This document shows, piece by piece, positions 37,028 to 45,590 of a stretch of 64,000 nt of DNA. The number at the start of each line of letters is the position of its first letter. The first letter of the stretch is position 1. The notes beneath the pieces are model-generated. The model did no database searches. It was not told the DNA's origin and worked only from the letters and a program-made list of their open reading frames with translations. Position numbers and translations under genes: made by a program. The DNA comes from Actinacidiphila acididurans (GTDB lineage: Bacteria; Actinomycetota; Actinomycetes; Streptomycetales; Streptomycetaceae), in assembly GCF_016918855.1 (NCBI RefSeq), contig NZ_JADKYB010000021.1:108325-172324 (forward strand), given 5' to 3'.

Positions 37028-37336
37028 TCAGGCTGCGTGAATGGGGCACCGTTCATCGGCCGCGAGGTAGATGTCTCCCTTCCAGGAGTAGAAGCCCCCG
37101 TCCAGCCACCCCGTGCCCCCACAGGCGCAGTGGGCAGGCTCAATAGACAGTCGCAGACTCAGGGCGTGGTGTGCTCCATCAGGCGCCTTGGCGGGGCTGT
37201 GGGAGCCGCGGGCGCACGAGCAGGGGATGGACTTGCCGGGCTTTCCGGTCACCGAACCATCATCGATGGTTTCGCAGGTGCCGGAACAGGTCGGGCAGGT
37301 GCTTTCTGCGATGATGAGGGCGGAACGATTCGACAT
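37028..37336 (-). CDS. Small Cys-rich (zinc-binding) protein of the island
   Basis: 102 aa. Three cysteine clusters: CPTCSGTC near the N-terminus, 'IPCSCARG' in the middle, and CACGGTGW with a C-terminal 'CPIHAA'. The CxxCxGxC/CGGTG pattern resembles DnaJ-type zinc fingers. ATG at 37336 with AAGGAG 9 bases upstream. Such proteins accompany HTH genes in Streptomyces integrative plasmids; here it lies 64 bases after the HTH gene on the same strand. Function unknown. Confidence 0.6.
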   Translation of the reverse strand: MSNRSALIIAESTCPTCSGTCETIDDGSVTGKPGKSIPCSCARGSHSPAKAPDGAHHALSLRLSIEPAHCACGGTGWLDGGFYSWKGDIYLAADERCPIHAA

Positions 37337-37400
37337 GGCTTCGACTCCTTCGAATCGGACGGGGCCGCGGTCGATGCCAACGAGCGCGGCCCAACTTTCG

Positions 37401-37703
37401 CTACTCCCCGCTTCTGCCCCAGCGAGCCACAGTGGCGCGGGAGATCCCGGTCAGCTCCGCAACACGGCGGGAGGGTACGCCGGCCGCGATGGCCTCAAGG
37501 ATCAGCGGGCGGAGTTGGGCATCCAGCCGTTCCAGTTCCGCGGCCAGCCGAATCCGCTCCTGCCCCGGGTCTACGAGCCGTCGTACGCCCCTGGCCCGAG
37601 CGTCCTCGGGAGTGTCTGCGGAAGCCTCCGGCGGAGTGACCACAGCCGTCCGGGGCGGTCGCTGGGCAGCTTTCGAGTGCTGGCGGTTGCGGCGGGTGGA
37701 CAT
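37401..37703 (-). CDS. Small HTH DNA-binding protein of the island
   Basis: 100 aa. Basic N-terminus, a charged helix (about 48-65) and a C-terminal helix-turn-helix 'AAGVPSRRVAELTGISRAT' followed by 'VARWGRSGE'. Looks like a resolvase-type or transposase-type HTH without a catalytic domain, as found in phage and integrative-plasmid accessory genes. ATG at 37703; a perfect palindrome lies 20 bases upstream and is a likely autoregulatory site. Confidence 0.6.
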   Translation of the reverse strand: MSTRRNRQHSKAAQRPPRTAVVTPPEASADTPEDARARGVRRLVDPGQERIRLAAELERLDAQLRPLILEAIAAGVPSRRVAELTGISRATVARWGRSGE

Positions 37704-37722
37704 GCATCCATGATGCCACTTC

Positions 37723-37736
37723 GTCTCACGTGAGAC
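37723..37736. promoter_or_regulatory. Palindromic operator upstream of island HTH gene
   Basis: GTCTCACGTGAGAC, a perfect 14-base palindrome 20 bases before the HTH start; on the minus strand TTGTCT at its edge could be a -35. The plus-strand side leads to an AGGAG-ATG pair at 37749/37760, suggesting an originally divergent promoter. Confidence 0.55.
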
Positions 37737-38854
37737 AATACGTCGCGTAGGAGTCGCATATGCCAGCCCGAGACGGGGCTATAACCCCAGTTCAGCAGGA
37801 TGCTCAGCGGCGGAGGAGGCTGCGAGCTATGGGAGTTGTTACGAGTTTCCCTACCTCATCAAGCTCCCCGCCCGTTGGGCGGGGAGGGGAGAAGAAAGAG
37901 GAAGGGGAGGGGTCGCCAGGGCTTCCCCGGGGGTGGGGTGGTCGCTGTCCGCGGAACCGCCCGGGCCTACGGGATCTGCACGGTGATCCACCACGACCCA
38001 CGGAACGGCCAGGGAAGGTCAGCAGCCAGCCGGCGGATGCGGGGCGAGGAGCCCGGCGGCCACGGCCCCGATCGGGGACGTGGCCTCTCGCGCATGGCGA
38101 TCCGGGTCGATCGGCAGGTCTGACCCTTTCGGGTCTCCGGCTGGTCTGGCAACCGGCTGGAAGCCGTCGCTACGGGAAACACCCCACCGGCCGGCAGTGC
38201 CGGCCGCTCGGTGGCTCGGGGGCCTCGCGCGGTGAAGGAGGGAGGGTGGGGGTGCCTCCGGCGGGGGCGCTCAGGCTCCAGGATGGACCAGGCCCGGCCG
38301 GCGACCGCGCGCAGTAGGGGGCGGGGGCGGGAGCTTCCATCCCGCCTGCCATCGACCCGGGCAAGCCGAGCAGACGCGGCCCCTGGCGTCCAGATCGTTC
38401 GTACAGTGGCGCGCTCCATCTGGACGCCAGGAACCACGCCCGCTCCACTGACGTGCGGGCCGAAGGCAGACGGGATGGAAGCCGGGAAAGGTCGTGGTCA
38501 GGGTGTGTGGGCAAGGTTCAGGCAGGCGCAGGACTGAGTGTCTAACTGCGCGACAACGAGCCCGAACTTGCGCGTACACCCACGGACACTCGCGGACGGT
38601 TTCGGCAGGTCAGGCGCACGCCGACCACAGGTCGTAAGGGTCCCCGGATTGCTTCGGGACGAAGAGGCCACGCGTTAAAGCCCGCCGGCCGCTTCGGTCG
38701 TCCGCAGGTCCGCGTACGGCAGCGGTGCCGGCCGAAGGGCGCTGCTGCGGGCGGCCGGACGGCCATTGCGAGGAGCGGATGTTGGTCCGGGGGTTCCCAA
38801 AGGCCAGCTCGCGTAGGCGACGGCATTATGCGGGCGCTGTCTGCGGCACGGGAG
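37737..38854. other. Relic non-coding region of the island
   Basis: About 1.1 kb with no convincing gene. An open frame from ATG 37760 (AGGAG 6 bases upstream, 185 codons) starts well but soon becomes low-complexity, so it may be a decayed gene. Visible structures: a hairpin CTCCCCGCCC-GTT-GGGCGGGGAG (37864-37886) followed by purine-rich DNA, and a 14-base perfect inverted repeat CCTGGCGTCCAGAT (38382-38395 / 38418-38431). CTAACTGCGCGAC at 38542 also occurs just inside the left end at 37003. Confidence 0.5.
38653..38687. repeat. Decayed internal copy of the tRNA-Pro 3' end
   Basis: Seventeen bases identical to the tRNA (TTCGGGACGAAGAGGCC, 38653-38669 = 36894-36910) followed by a degenerate continuation with a one-base gap ending CCCGCC. 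No 5' half, so not a tRNA. It lies about 170 bases from the jetD stop and splits the island into a 1.7-kb relic and a 14.3-kb defence segment. Confidence 0.65.
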
Positions 38855-40114
38855 TCAGAAGCACGCATCGGATTCCCCGTGCGCAACGCTGGGCGCAGCC
38901 AGGTCGTCCAGCAGCAGCTCGGCCACCGTCTCCTCGAGCACGGCCGTGCCGTGCTCCGCCATCGCCGGGACCAGGGCGGGGTCCCAGGGGGCTGGTGTGA
39001 GTCGTCCGACCGCCGGGCCTCGGGGGGTACGGGGCAGAGCTTCGCGGTAGTCGGCGGACGTCATGCGCCAGGGGGCGGCGGAAGTCTTGTCCAGGACGTA
39101 GGCGGCGATGCGTATGCCTTCGCCGTCGAAGTCGCCGTGGTAGCGCAAGGCGGCTCCCCGGTCAGCCAGCAAGCGCAGGAGGTGGACGGCCGCACTGTTG
39201 GGCCAACCGGAGGTGCAGACCAGAGGTGGGCAGTCAGGGCCGAAGCGGCGCAGGGCGAGGGCCATCACGCTCGGGTTCTCCGTGATGTGCACCGGTTCCG
39301 TGGAGAGGCGGAGGTCGCCCGGGTCCCGGAGTTGGGCGAGGGTGAGCGAGGCGGCGTGTCCGGCTTCCGTGCAGGCGCTCGCGATGCGGCTCAGCACACG
39401 GTCGCCGAGAGGGCGGAGCCCAGCGGCCAGGACGGTGCTGGACAGTTCGTCGTCGGCGACCCCGGCTCGCGCCCACATCGCGCGCCTCTGCTGTGCGCTG
39501 CCCGGCACCTCAGCGCCGTACACGATGGACAGAGCCCGGAGGACGAGCGATGACAGGCGGCTCCCGTCGTCCAAGGCATGCGAGTCCCCGTCGAGCATTC
39601 GCGCCGCGAAGACGGGGAGGGGTTCCCCGTCGGCCGGAAGAGCGGCCAGCACTGCGAGAGCGGAGGCGAGCACGCTCCGGGTCCTCAGTGCCGAGCCGTC
39701 GATGAGACCGCCGCTGCGGCAGTGAGCGACCCACTCGTCCAGGGCGGGTTGGGCTCGCACCGTCTCGTGGACCTCCAGCCAGGTCCACAGGTCGGCCCGC
39801 TCGTCATCGCGGCGCTGCCGCGCGGCGGCTCGGTCCTCGAGAGGACCCACAATGCCGGCGACGATGTCCCGGAGCGTACGGCCGCCGGCGTCGGCGACCG
39901 CCTCTTCCAGCCGTGCGAGCGAGACGAGGGGCCGGACGTCCGGGAGACGGTCCAGCCCAAGCAGATCGGCGAGGGCTCCGCGTTGCTCGTCGTCGAGCGG
40001 GCCGATACGTACCCGGCTGACGGGACGCCCGGAAGACAGGCGCTCGTGCACGGCCCGCCACAGCGGCAGCAGTTCGGGGCGGTCCAAGCCCGCAGGGGAT
40101 CCACCGTCGCTCAT
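38855..40114 (-). CDS. jetD: Wadjet JetD, DUF2399/TIGR02679 nuclease subunit
   Basis: 419 aa from ATG 40114, which overlaps the jetC stop (ATGA). The C-terminal half carries 'YHGDFDGEGIRIA' near residue 326, the Toprim-type acidic motif expected of the JetD catalytic core. The N-terminal half ('LPLWRAVHERLSSGRPVSRV', 'LRDIVAGIVGPLEDRAAARQ') matches TIGR02679. In Wadjet, JetD is the topoisomerase VI-like nuclease that cuts circular plasmid DNA trapped by the SMC complex. Last gene of the operon. The longer frame to 40207 runs in the low-complexity end of jetC. Confidence 0.88.
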   Translation of the reverse strand: MSDGGSPAGLDRPELLPLWRAVHERLSSGRPVSRVRIGPLDDEQRGALADLLGLDRLPDVRPLVSLARLEEAVADAGGRTLRDIVAGIVGPLEDRAAARQRRDDERADLWTWLEVHETVRAQPALDEWVAHCRSGGLIDGSALRTRSVLASALAVLAALPADGEPLPVFAARMLDGDSHALDDGSRLSSLVLRALSIVYGAEVPGSAQQRRAMWARAGVADDELSSTVLAAGLRPLGDRVLSRIASACTEAGHAASLTLAQLRDPGDLRLSTEPVHITENPSVMALALRRFGPDCPPLVCTSGWPNSAAVHLLRLLADRGAALRYHGDFDGEGIRIAAYVLDKTSAAPWRMTSADYREALPRTPRGPAVGRLTPAPWDPALVPAMAEHGTAVLEETVAELLLDDLAAPSVAHGESDACF

Positions 40115-43100
40115 ACCGAAAGCTCCCCCGCCTCCGCCGGCCCTGCCCGCCCCTCCGGCTCCTCCGGCTCCTCCGGCTCCTCCGGCCCCAACGCGACGCC
40201 GTTCCATACGAAGCGCGCGCTCGTCACTGCGTCGTCACCGTCGTCGGTTCCGGTGATCAGCTGGTGGACGGCGATGCCGGACAGCTCCCGGTAGGTACAC
40301 CACTCGTGGTCCGAGGTGAGGACGAGATCCAGGTCGAGCGCGCTGAGCAGCGCGAAGACCTGACCGCGGTTGGTGGTGTCGACGCCGACGAAGACCTCGT
40401 CCAGGAGGATGGGCCGGGGCGCGTCCGGTACTGCCTCGTAGTGGGACGCCACCGCGGCGAAGAGCGGCAGGTGCAGGGCAATCGCCTTCTCACCGCCTGA
40501 CAGGGCTCCGTGCAGCTTCTTGGTGAGGAGTTGCCAGCCCGCGCCGTTCGCGCGGTCGAGCTTGACCACGAACTGGTGCCAGGCGGTGTAGTCGAGGACC
40601 TCGGCGAGCTGCTCCTCCCAACTGGCCGCCGTGTTCTTGGCCTTGGCTTCTTCGATGCGGGCGCGGAAGAAGGCGTGCAGCGCCTCGCGGTCGGCGTCGG
40701 TGATCCGTGCGGGGTCCTTGAGGAGGAGTTCGCGAGCGGTCCGGGTCCCCGGCGGGAGGTCGGGGTGGACCTGCCACACCAGTTGCACCGCGACCTTGGA
40801 GGCGGTGCGGACGCGCTGGAGGTGGCCGTTCATGCGGTCCACCAGGTCGTTGGCCCCGCGGATGCGGTCGGCGAGGTGCCGCCGGGTGTCTCCGGTGAGG
40901 GTCTGGTCGAAGAGCCGGCGTTCCGCGGCAGTGATGTCGTCGCGGCTGCGGTCGCGCTCCTCCGTGAGGGTCTTCAGCAGCCCTGCCGCCCCGATGCGAA
41001 CGCCGTCCAAGGAGGCGGTGAAGATCTGCACGTCGTCGTCGGATTCCAGATCCAGGTCCGCGCGGCGGCCCACGGACTCGCGGGCATTGTGGATCGCTTC
41101 GGAGAGCCGGTTCACGGCGTCGCCGAGGTTGCGCGACCCATAGGGGAGATCCGGCCACTTCGCCGCCACCGCGCGTGCCGCCTCCAGGGTGGCTCGGGTG
41201 CCGTCCCGGGCGGTCAGGGTGACGGCAAGCCCCGCGTCTTCGGGAAGGCCGAGGGCGCACAGGTGCCGGAATCTGCGTGCGGCCTCGTCCCTGGAGCCGA
41301 CAGCGTGGTCCCGCTCATTCGCGTCCTGTGCCGTCTTCTGCTTCAACTGGCCAATGTATCCCGCGAGTTGCAGCAGCTCGGTGTCCTTGGCCTTCCTCTC
41401 CCCGCGGACCCGGTCGAGTTCCTGACGAAGCTCGGTGATACGGGCGGCGATGGCGCGGAAGTCCTCCCCGACCGTGCTCTCCACCGCTTCCAGAGTCGCC
41501 GCGAGCGCCTGTGCCTCTTCCTCGGCGGCCTCGGCGTCGGCGGCATGGTCCCGGGCGGCGCTGAGGGAGCGAGCGGCCCGGCCGCTCTCCGACGCGGCTC
41601 GCTCCACCGCCGTTGCCCAGTGCAGGTACGCGTCCGTCCAGGCGTCGGCAGTGTCCCGGAACACGTCCACGGCGGATGACAGGTTCCTCAGGGGGTCCCG
41701 GGCGGTGGGGAGTGTGTGCTCGGCGGCCAGCCTGCTGAGGGTGCGCAGGGACGTGGCGACTTCGACCTCGCGGTCGGCCAGGACACCGACGGCTCTCCGT
41801 ACGGCGTCGTCCCGGACGCCGACGCCTTCCTCGGCCCGGTCCAAGGCCCGCCGCTTGGTGTCCAGGTCGCGGTACCGGGGGCGGGCGACGAGGTCGGCTT
41901 CCAAGCGGGCACGTCGTTCGCGTAGTTCACCCAGTTCGGCGTCGAGTGCCGCGGCGACGTCGTTGATTTCGGTGAGCCGCTCCGTGAGTTCGGCGATGCG
42001 ACGGAGCCTGGCCCGCTCCCGGGCGACGGAACCGATGTGGGCGGGCTCCGGCTTGCTCCACGTGCCGGTGGCGAAGGCCAGCCGCCAGCTGCCGTCGGCC
42101 CCGACCGCGGCCATGTGCACGGCGGGAAGCCGCGGGCCGAAAGCGATGCCGGCCAGCAGTCGTTGAACGGTGTCAGCGGGCACCGCGGCACCGGCTTCGG
42201 GACGCAGCACGTCCAGCAGCGACGTCCCGGGAGCCGGCACTGCCCAAGCGGCGTCGGCCAAGGTGTCGTGACCGGGCAGCGTGAGGCCGCCGTACGGGCT
42301 CACCCAGGCGTCCAGCAGACCGGACGCCTCCAGAGCCGCCTCCACGCCTGCTTGTACGGTGCCGGGAACGTCGTCGTGGAAGGCCACGAGCCGCCACAAC
42401 GGTGCTCCGACCATGGTGGAACGATCCGTGGTACGGGTCGGCGGAGCCGCGGGAGGAAGGTCGGCTTCCCGGCGCAGCACGCCGATGACGCCGGTGAGCT
42501 CGGCGCGTTCGGTCAGCGCGGCGGCGCGAGACGCCTCCGTACGTGTCTGTGCCCCGGTGATGTCCTGGTCCGTCGTGCGGACGGCGAATTCCACGGCAGC
42601 CATGACATCGACCTCGACCGCCGCCCGGGAGGCAAGCTCCTCGACGTCCGCGAAGCGCAACTCGACACATCCCGTCGCCCACTCCCTCAGCAGTTCCGCC
42701 TGCCGGGTGAGAGCTTCCTCATAGCCGCGGGCCGCCTCGTCGCGCCGTGTGACCGCTTCCGCCAAGCCGACGCGGGCCTGGTCCAGTGCCGCTTCGGCGC
42801 TGGTTCGCTCGCGAACGGTCCGCTCATGCCGATCGACGGCGTCGACGACCTCCGTGATCTGGCCCTGCCGGGCCTTGACGGCACCCCGGAGCAACCGGCG
42901 GGCCGGCCGCACCCGTTCCTGGCCCGCCGCGTCCGCCATGCTCGGCGCATCGGTGGTGGCCGTCGGCGTTTCGAGCATCGCTTCCGCCTCGCAGTGGACG
43001 GACTGCATGCCTGCGGTACGCCCCGCTCTCCGGGCGTCCTCGGAAGCGGCCTGCGCATGGGCGGTAGCCACTCGTGCGCGTTCGGCGGCGATGTCGGCCC

Positions 43101-44280
43101 GCTGCCGGTCGTCCTCCGCCAGTCGCAGTTTGCCGTCGGCGGCGGTGCGCTGTCGCCGTGCGTTGCTCTCGGCGCGCTCGGCGCCACGGCGGAGCTTGTC
43201 CAGCTCCTTGCCCTGCTTGTACGCATCGCGGTCCATCAGGCCCTCGATGCCTGCTTCCAACTCGCGTGCCTGTCGCTCATATTCGTCGCGCTGCCGTTCC
43301 GCCATCTCCTGTGAACGCAGCGCCCGCTCGTGCTCCTCGGCGCTTTCCCGGGCGACGCGGGTAAGGTTGTCCATCTCGGTGGTCGCAGAGATCATTGTGG
43401 CGGCGTGGGCACGCAACGCCCGCTGGGCGTAGCTCCGTTGCCGGGCGGCGATGGTGCCTGCCGCCGAGACCTCCCCGTCGAGGTCCTTGAGGTGCTCGCG
43501 CTGCCGGTCCAGCCGTTCGAAGCCCTCGGCGAGCTCGGAGATCTCGCCCTCACCCAGCGGAGGCAGGGCTCGCGACAGCAGCGTGGACAGCAGAGAGGGG
43601 TCGAGTCGTTCGGAGAGCTTGGGCTGGCGAAGTTGCAGCAGGGCGGTGATCAGCGCCTCGTACCGCTGCTCGCCCATTCCGGCGAAGAGTGCGCCGCGGA
43701 CCGCGGTCCGGTAGGCATCGGCCGAGGCGTGGATCTCGCCGTGGCCGTCCATCGCGTCCGCGAGCGCTGCCTTTGTGAGGGGCTGGCCGGGCTCGTTGGC
43801 CAGGAGGAGGCCACCGGGCTTGGCGATCCGCTGGGTGGTGGTGAAGTAGTCGGCGTGTGCGCTCGGGGTGTGGGTGCTCGCCTGGAGACGTGCTCCGCAG
43901 GTGAACCACCGGCTGCCGCCGTCGTCCGACGGGCGGCCGAACTCCATCCACACGTAGCCGACACGTGTCTTGCCCGTCGCCCCCTCGCCCATGAGGTTCC
44001 AGTGCATGGTCCGCTCGGAACCGCCGAAGGTGGACAGGCGGTTGGGCCGCAGACTGGCGTCGAAGAGGAAGGGCAGCAGCAGTTCCAGCGCCTTCGACTT
44101 GCCCGTGCCGTTCTGGCCGCGCAGCAGCAGGCGCCCCTGGTGGAAGGCGAAAGTCTCGTCGTAGTAGCGCCAGACGTTGAGGATGCCGGCGCGGTAAGGC
44201 CGCCAGCGGCGGCGTGGCGCGGGGCTGTCGTGCTCCGCCGAGGTCGCAGTGCTCCTCACGGGCAGGTCCGTGACGCTCAC
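40111..44280 (-). CDS. jetC: Wadjet JetC, TIGR02680 SMC-like ATPase
   Basis: 1389 aa, full length for the family. Walker A GQNGTGKS at 55-62 in 'LLLRGQNGTGKSKALELLLP'. Long coiled coils (about 290-500 and 800-1100) surround a hinge-like region. The ABC signature LSGGEKA near 1260 and Walker B 'ILLDEVFVGVD' near 1290 complete the head. MukB-like motor that extrudes DNA loops. GTG at 44280 overlaps the jetB stop (GTGA). The C-terminus ends in a short PEEPEEPEEPEG run from a CTCCGG microsatellite, just before the jetD start. Confidence 0.92.
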   Translation of the reverse strand: MSVTDLPVRSTATSAEHDSPAPRRRWRPYRAGILNVWRYYDETFAFHQGRLLLRGQNGTGKSKALELLLPFLFDASLRPNRLSTFGGSERTMHWNLMGEGATGKTRVGYVWMEFGRPSDDGGSRWFTCGARLQASTHTPSAHADYFTTTQRIAKPGGLLLANEPGQPLTKAALADAMDGHGEIHASADAYRTAVRGALFAGMGEQRYEALITALLQLRQPKLSERLDPSLLSTLLSRALPPLGEGEISELAEGFERLDRQREHLKDLDGEVSAAGTIAARQRSYAQRALRAHAATMISATTEMDNLTRVARESAEEHERALRSQEMAERQRDEYERQARELEAGIEGLMDRDAYKQGKELDKLRRGAERAESNARRQRTAADGKLRLAEDDRQRADIAAERARVATAHAQAASEDARRAGRTAGMQSVHCEAEAMLETPTATTDAPSMADAAGQERVRPARRLLRGAVKARQGQITEVVDAVDRHERTVRERTSAEAALDQARVGLAEAVTRRDEAARGYEEALTRQAELLREWATGCVELRFADVEELASRAAVEVDVMAAVEFAVRTTDQDITGAQTRTEASRAAALTERAELTGVIGVLRREADLPPAAPPTRTTDRSTMVGAPLWRLVAFHDDVPGTVQAGVEAALEASGLLDAWVSPYGGLTLPGHDTLADAAWAVPAPGTSLLDVLRPEAGAAVPADTVQRLLAGIAFGPRLPAVHMAAVGADGSWRLAFATGTWSKPEPAHIGSVARERARLRRIAELTERLTEINDVAAALDAELGELRERRARLEADLVARPRYRDLDTKRRALDRAEEGVGVRDDAVRRAVGVLADREVEVATSLRTLSRLAAEHTLPTARDPLRNLSSAVDVFRDTADAWTDAYLHWATAVERAASESGRAARSLSAARDHAADAEAAEEEAQALAATLEAVESTVGEDFRAIAARITELRQELDRVRGERKAKDTELLQLAGYIGQLKQKTAQDANERDHAVGSRDEAARRFRHLCALGLPEDAGLAVTLTARDGTRATLEAARAVAAKWPDLPYGSRNLGDAVNRLSEAIHNARESVGRRADLDLESDDDVQIFTASLDGVRIGAAGLLKTLTEERDRSRDDITAAERRLFDQTLTGDTRRHLADRIRGANDLVDRMNGHLQRVRTASKVAVQLVWQVHPDLPPGTRTARELLLKDPARITDADREALHAFFRARIEEAKAKNTAASWEEQLAEVLDYTAWHQFVVKLDRANGAGWQLLTKKLHGALSGGEKAIALHLPLFAAVASHYEAVPDAPRPILLDEVFVGVDTTNRGQVFALLSALDLDLVLTSDHEWCTYRELSGIAVHQLITGTDDGDDAVTSARFVWNGVALGPEEPEEPEEPEGRAGPAEAGELSV

Positions 44281-45590
44281 GGGGAGACTCCTTCGACCTC
44301 GGCGGAGGCTGCCGCGGGAGCGGCGGTGTCGCCGTCGCTCTTCTGCGCCTTCGTGGTCGTCCCCGTGACGCGGTACCGGAAGGCGGCCGGCCGAAGGACG
44401 GTGCGGCCGCCGACACGGTGGGCGAGCCCGAAGTCGCACAGGACCGACACCGCGTCATCAGCCAGCCGCTTGGCCCCGTCCTCCGATTGATACGCCTTGG
44501 CCCAGCGGGGAAACCGCCGCAGCAGTCCTGAGCCGATCGCGACGAGCTGTTCCGGCGTCGCTCCGCCCGCGGCATCCTGGATCTGCTCCAGGACGAGGAG
44601 AGCGGCGACTTTGGCGGTGGACGAGTCGTCGGGGAACATGGTGTCGGTCGCCAGGGAGTCAACGTCCACGAGGAGGAAACCCTCCGCCCGCTCCTCCAGG
44701 ACGAAGCCTGCCTGCTCGACCGATCGGCGCAGGATCTGCCGTCCTGTCGGGGAGGCGACATAGGCCAGTTCGTCGTCCGTGAGGTCGTCGCGGTACAGGA
44801 CGGGGTCGTCGAAGAGGCGGCGCAGCACGGAATGGCGCAGCCACAGGTTGCGCTGTGTCTCGGACCCGGCCGCCGGCTCGCCGGCGGCCGGGTCGGCGGG
44901 GATCGCTCCTCCTCCGTAGCGGCTTTCCCGCACGAGTTGCGCCAGCAGCTCCTCGAAGCGCAGCGGCACCTCCTCGGGCGGCACCGAGAGTCGCGACGGA
45001 CCGATGGGCGCGGCCGGCAACCGCATGACCAGCGTCGCGTCCACCCGGTAGAGCACCTTCGCGTCGGCAGACTCCACGAAAGACTCGGTCGCACCGTCCA
45101 GCGCGGTCAACACCCCGAAGGACTCGAGCAGCTTGAGTACGTCGACGAACGCCATCCGCTCCGCGCGGCCGGCGGTGTCGAGAGACGGCAGCGCCGGGTC
45201 GGCGGTGGTGGCCCGAACGACACGATCGGCGAGCAAGCCGATGGTCGTCACCGGCACCGCCAGCAGCTCGGCCGCCGTGACGCACAGCAGCACGTACCGC
45301 CTGCGGTCGAACGGGGCCCGGCCGGAGCGCAGCCGCCGGGCGGGGCGCGAACCGTCCGCTGTGGAGCGGACCTTGGCCAGCCGGGCATACCCGCGCCTGG
45401 GCTCCACCACGAGACTCCAGCCGCAGGTGTAGTCGAACCACTTCGCCAGCGGCTCCTTGCGCCGCCGGACGATGTCGAAAGCCGCCGCGTCGCCGCGCTC
45501 GGTGATCAGCGGCTTCGCCAGGAGCAGCCGGATGCCCCGGGCGACCTCCTCCCGTTCAGCGACGACCAATTGGTTGGCGAGGGTGCTCAT
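44277..45590 (-). CDS. jetB: Wadjet JetB, DUF2398/TIGR02678 MukE-like subunit
   Basis: 437 aa. 'ERGDAAAFDIVRRRKEPLAKWFDYTCGW' region and 'HSVLRRLFDDPVLYRDDL' are typical of TIGR02678, a winged-helix protein that bridges the kleisin JetA and the SMC JetC. ATG at 45590 overlaps the jetA stop (ATGA). Upstream in-frame codons read into jetA and are not used. The C-terminus is a short Ala-rich linker. Confidence 0.9.
   Translation of the reverse strand: MSTLANQLVVAEREEVARGIRLLLAKPLITERGDAAAFDIVRRRKEPLAKWFDYTCGWSLVVEPRRGYARLAKVRSTADGSRPARRLRSGRAPFDRRRYVLLCVTAAELLAVPVTTIGLLADRVVRATTADPALPSLDTAGRAERMAFVDVLKLLESFGVLTALDGATESFVESADAKVLYRVDATLVMRLPAAPIGPSRLSVPPEEVPLRFEELLAQLVRESRYGGGAIPADPAAGEPAAGSETQRNLWLRHSVLRRLFDDPVLYRDDLTDDELAYVASPTGRQILRRSVEQAGFVLEERAEGFLLVDVDSLATDTMFPDDSSTAKVAALLVLEQIQDAAGGATPEQLVAIGSGLLRRFPRWAKAYQSEDGAKRLADDAVSVLCDFGLAHRVGGRTVLRPAAFRYRVTGTTTKAQKSDGDTAAPAAASAEVEGVSP

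Noticed and set aside
37760..38317. 185-codon frame in the island relic
   Set aside because: Has a fair ribosome site but becomes low-complexity through a hairpin and purine tract; no family recognised. Kept only as a note on the relic region.
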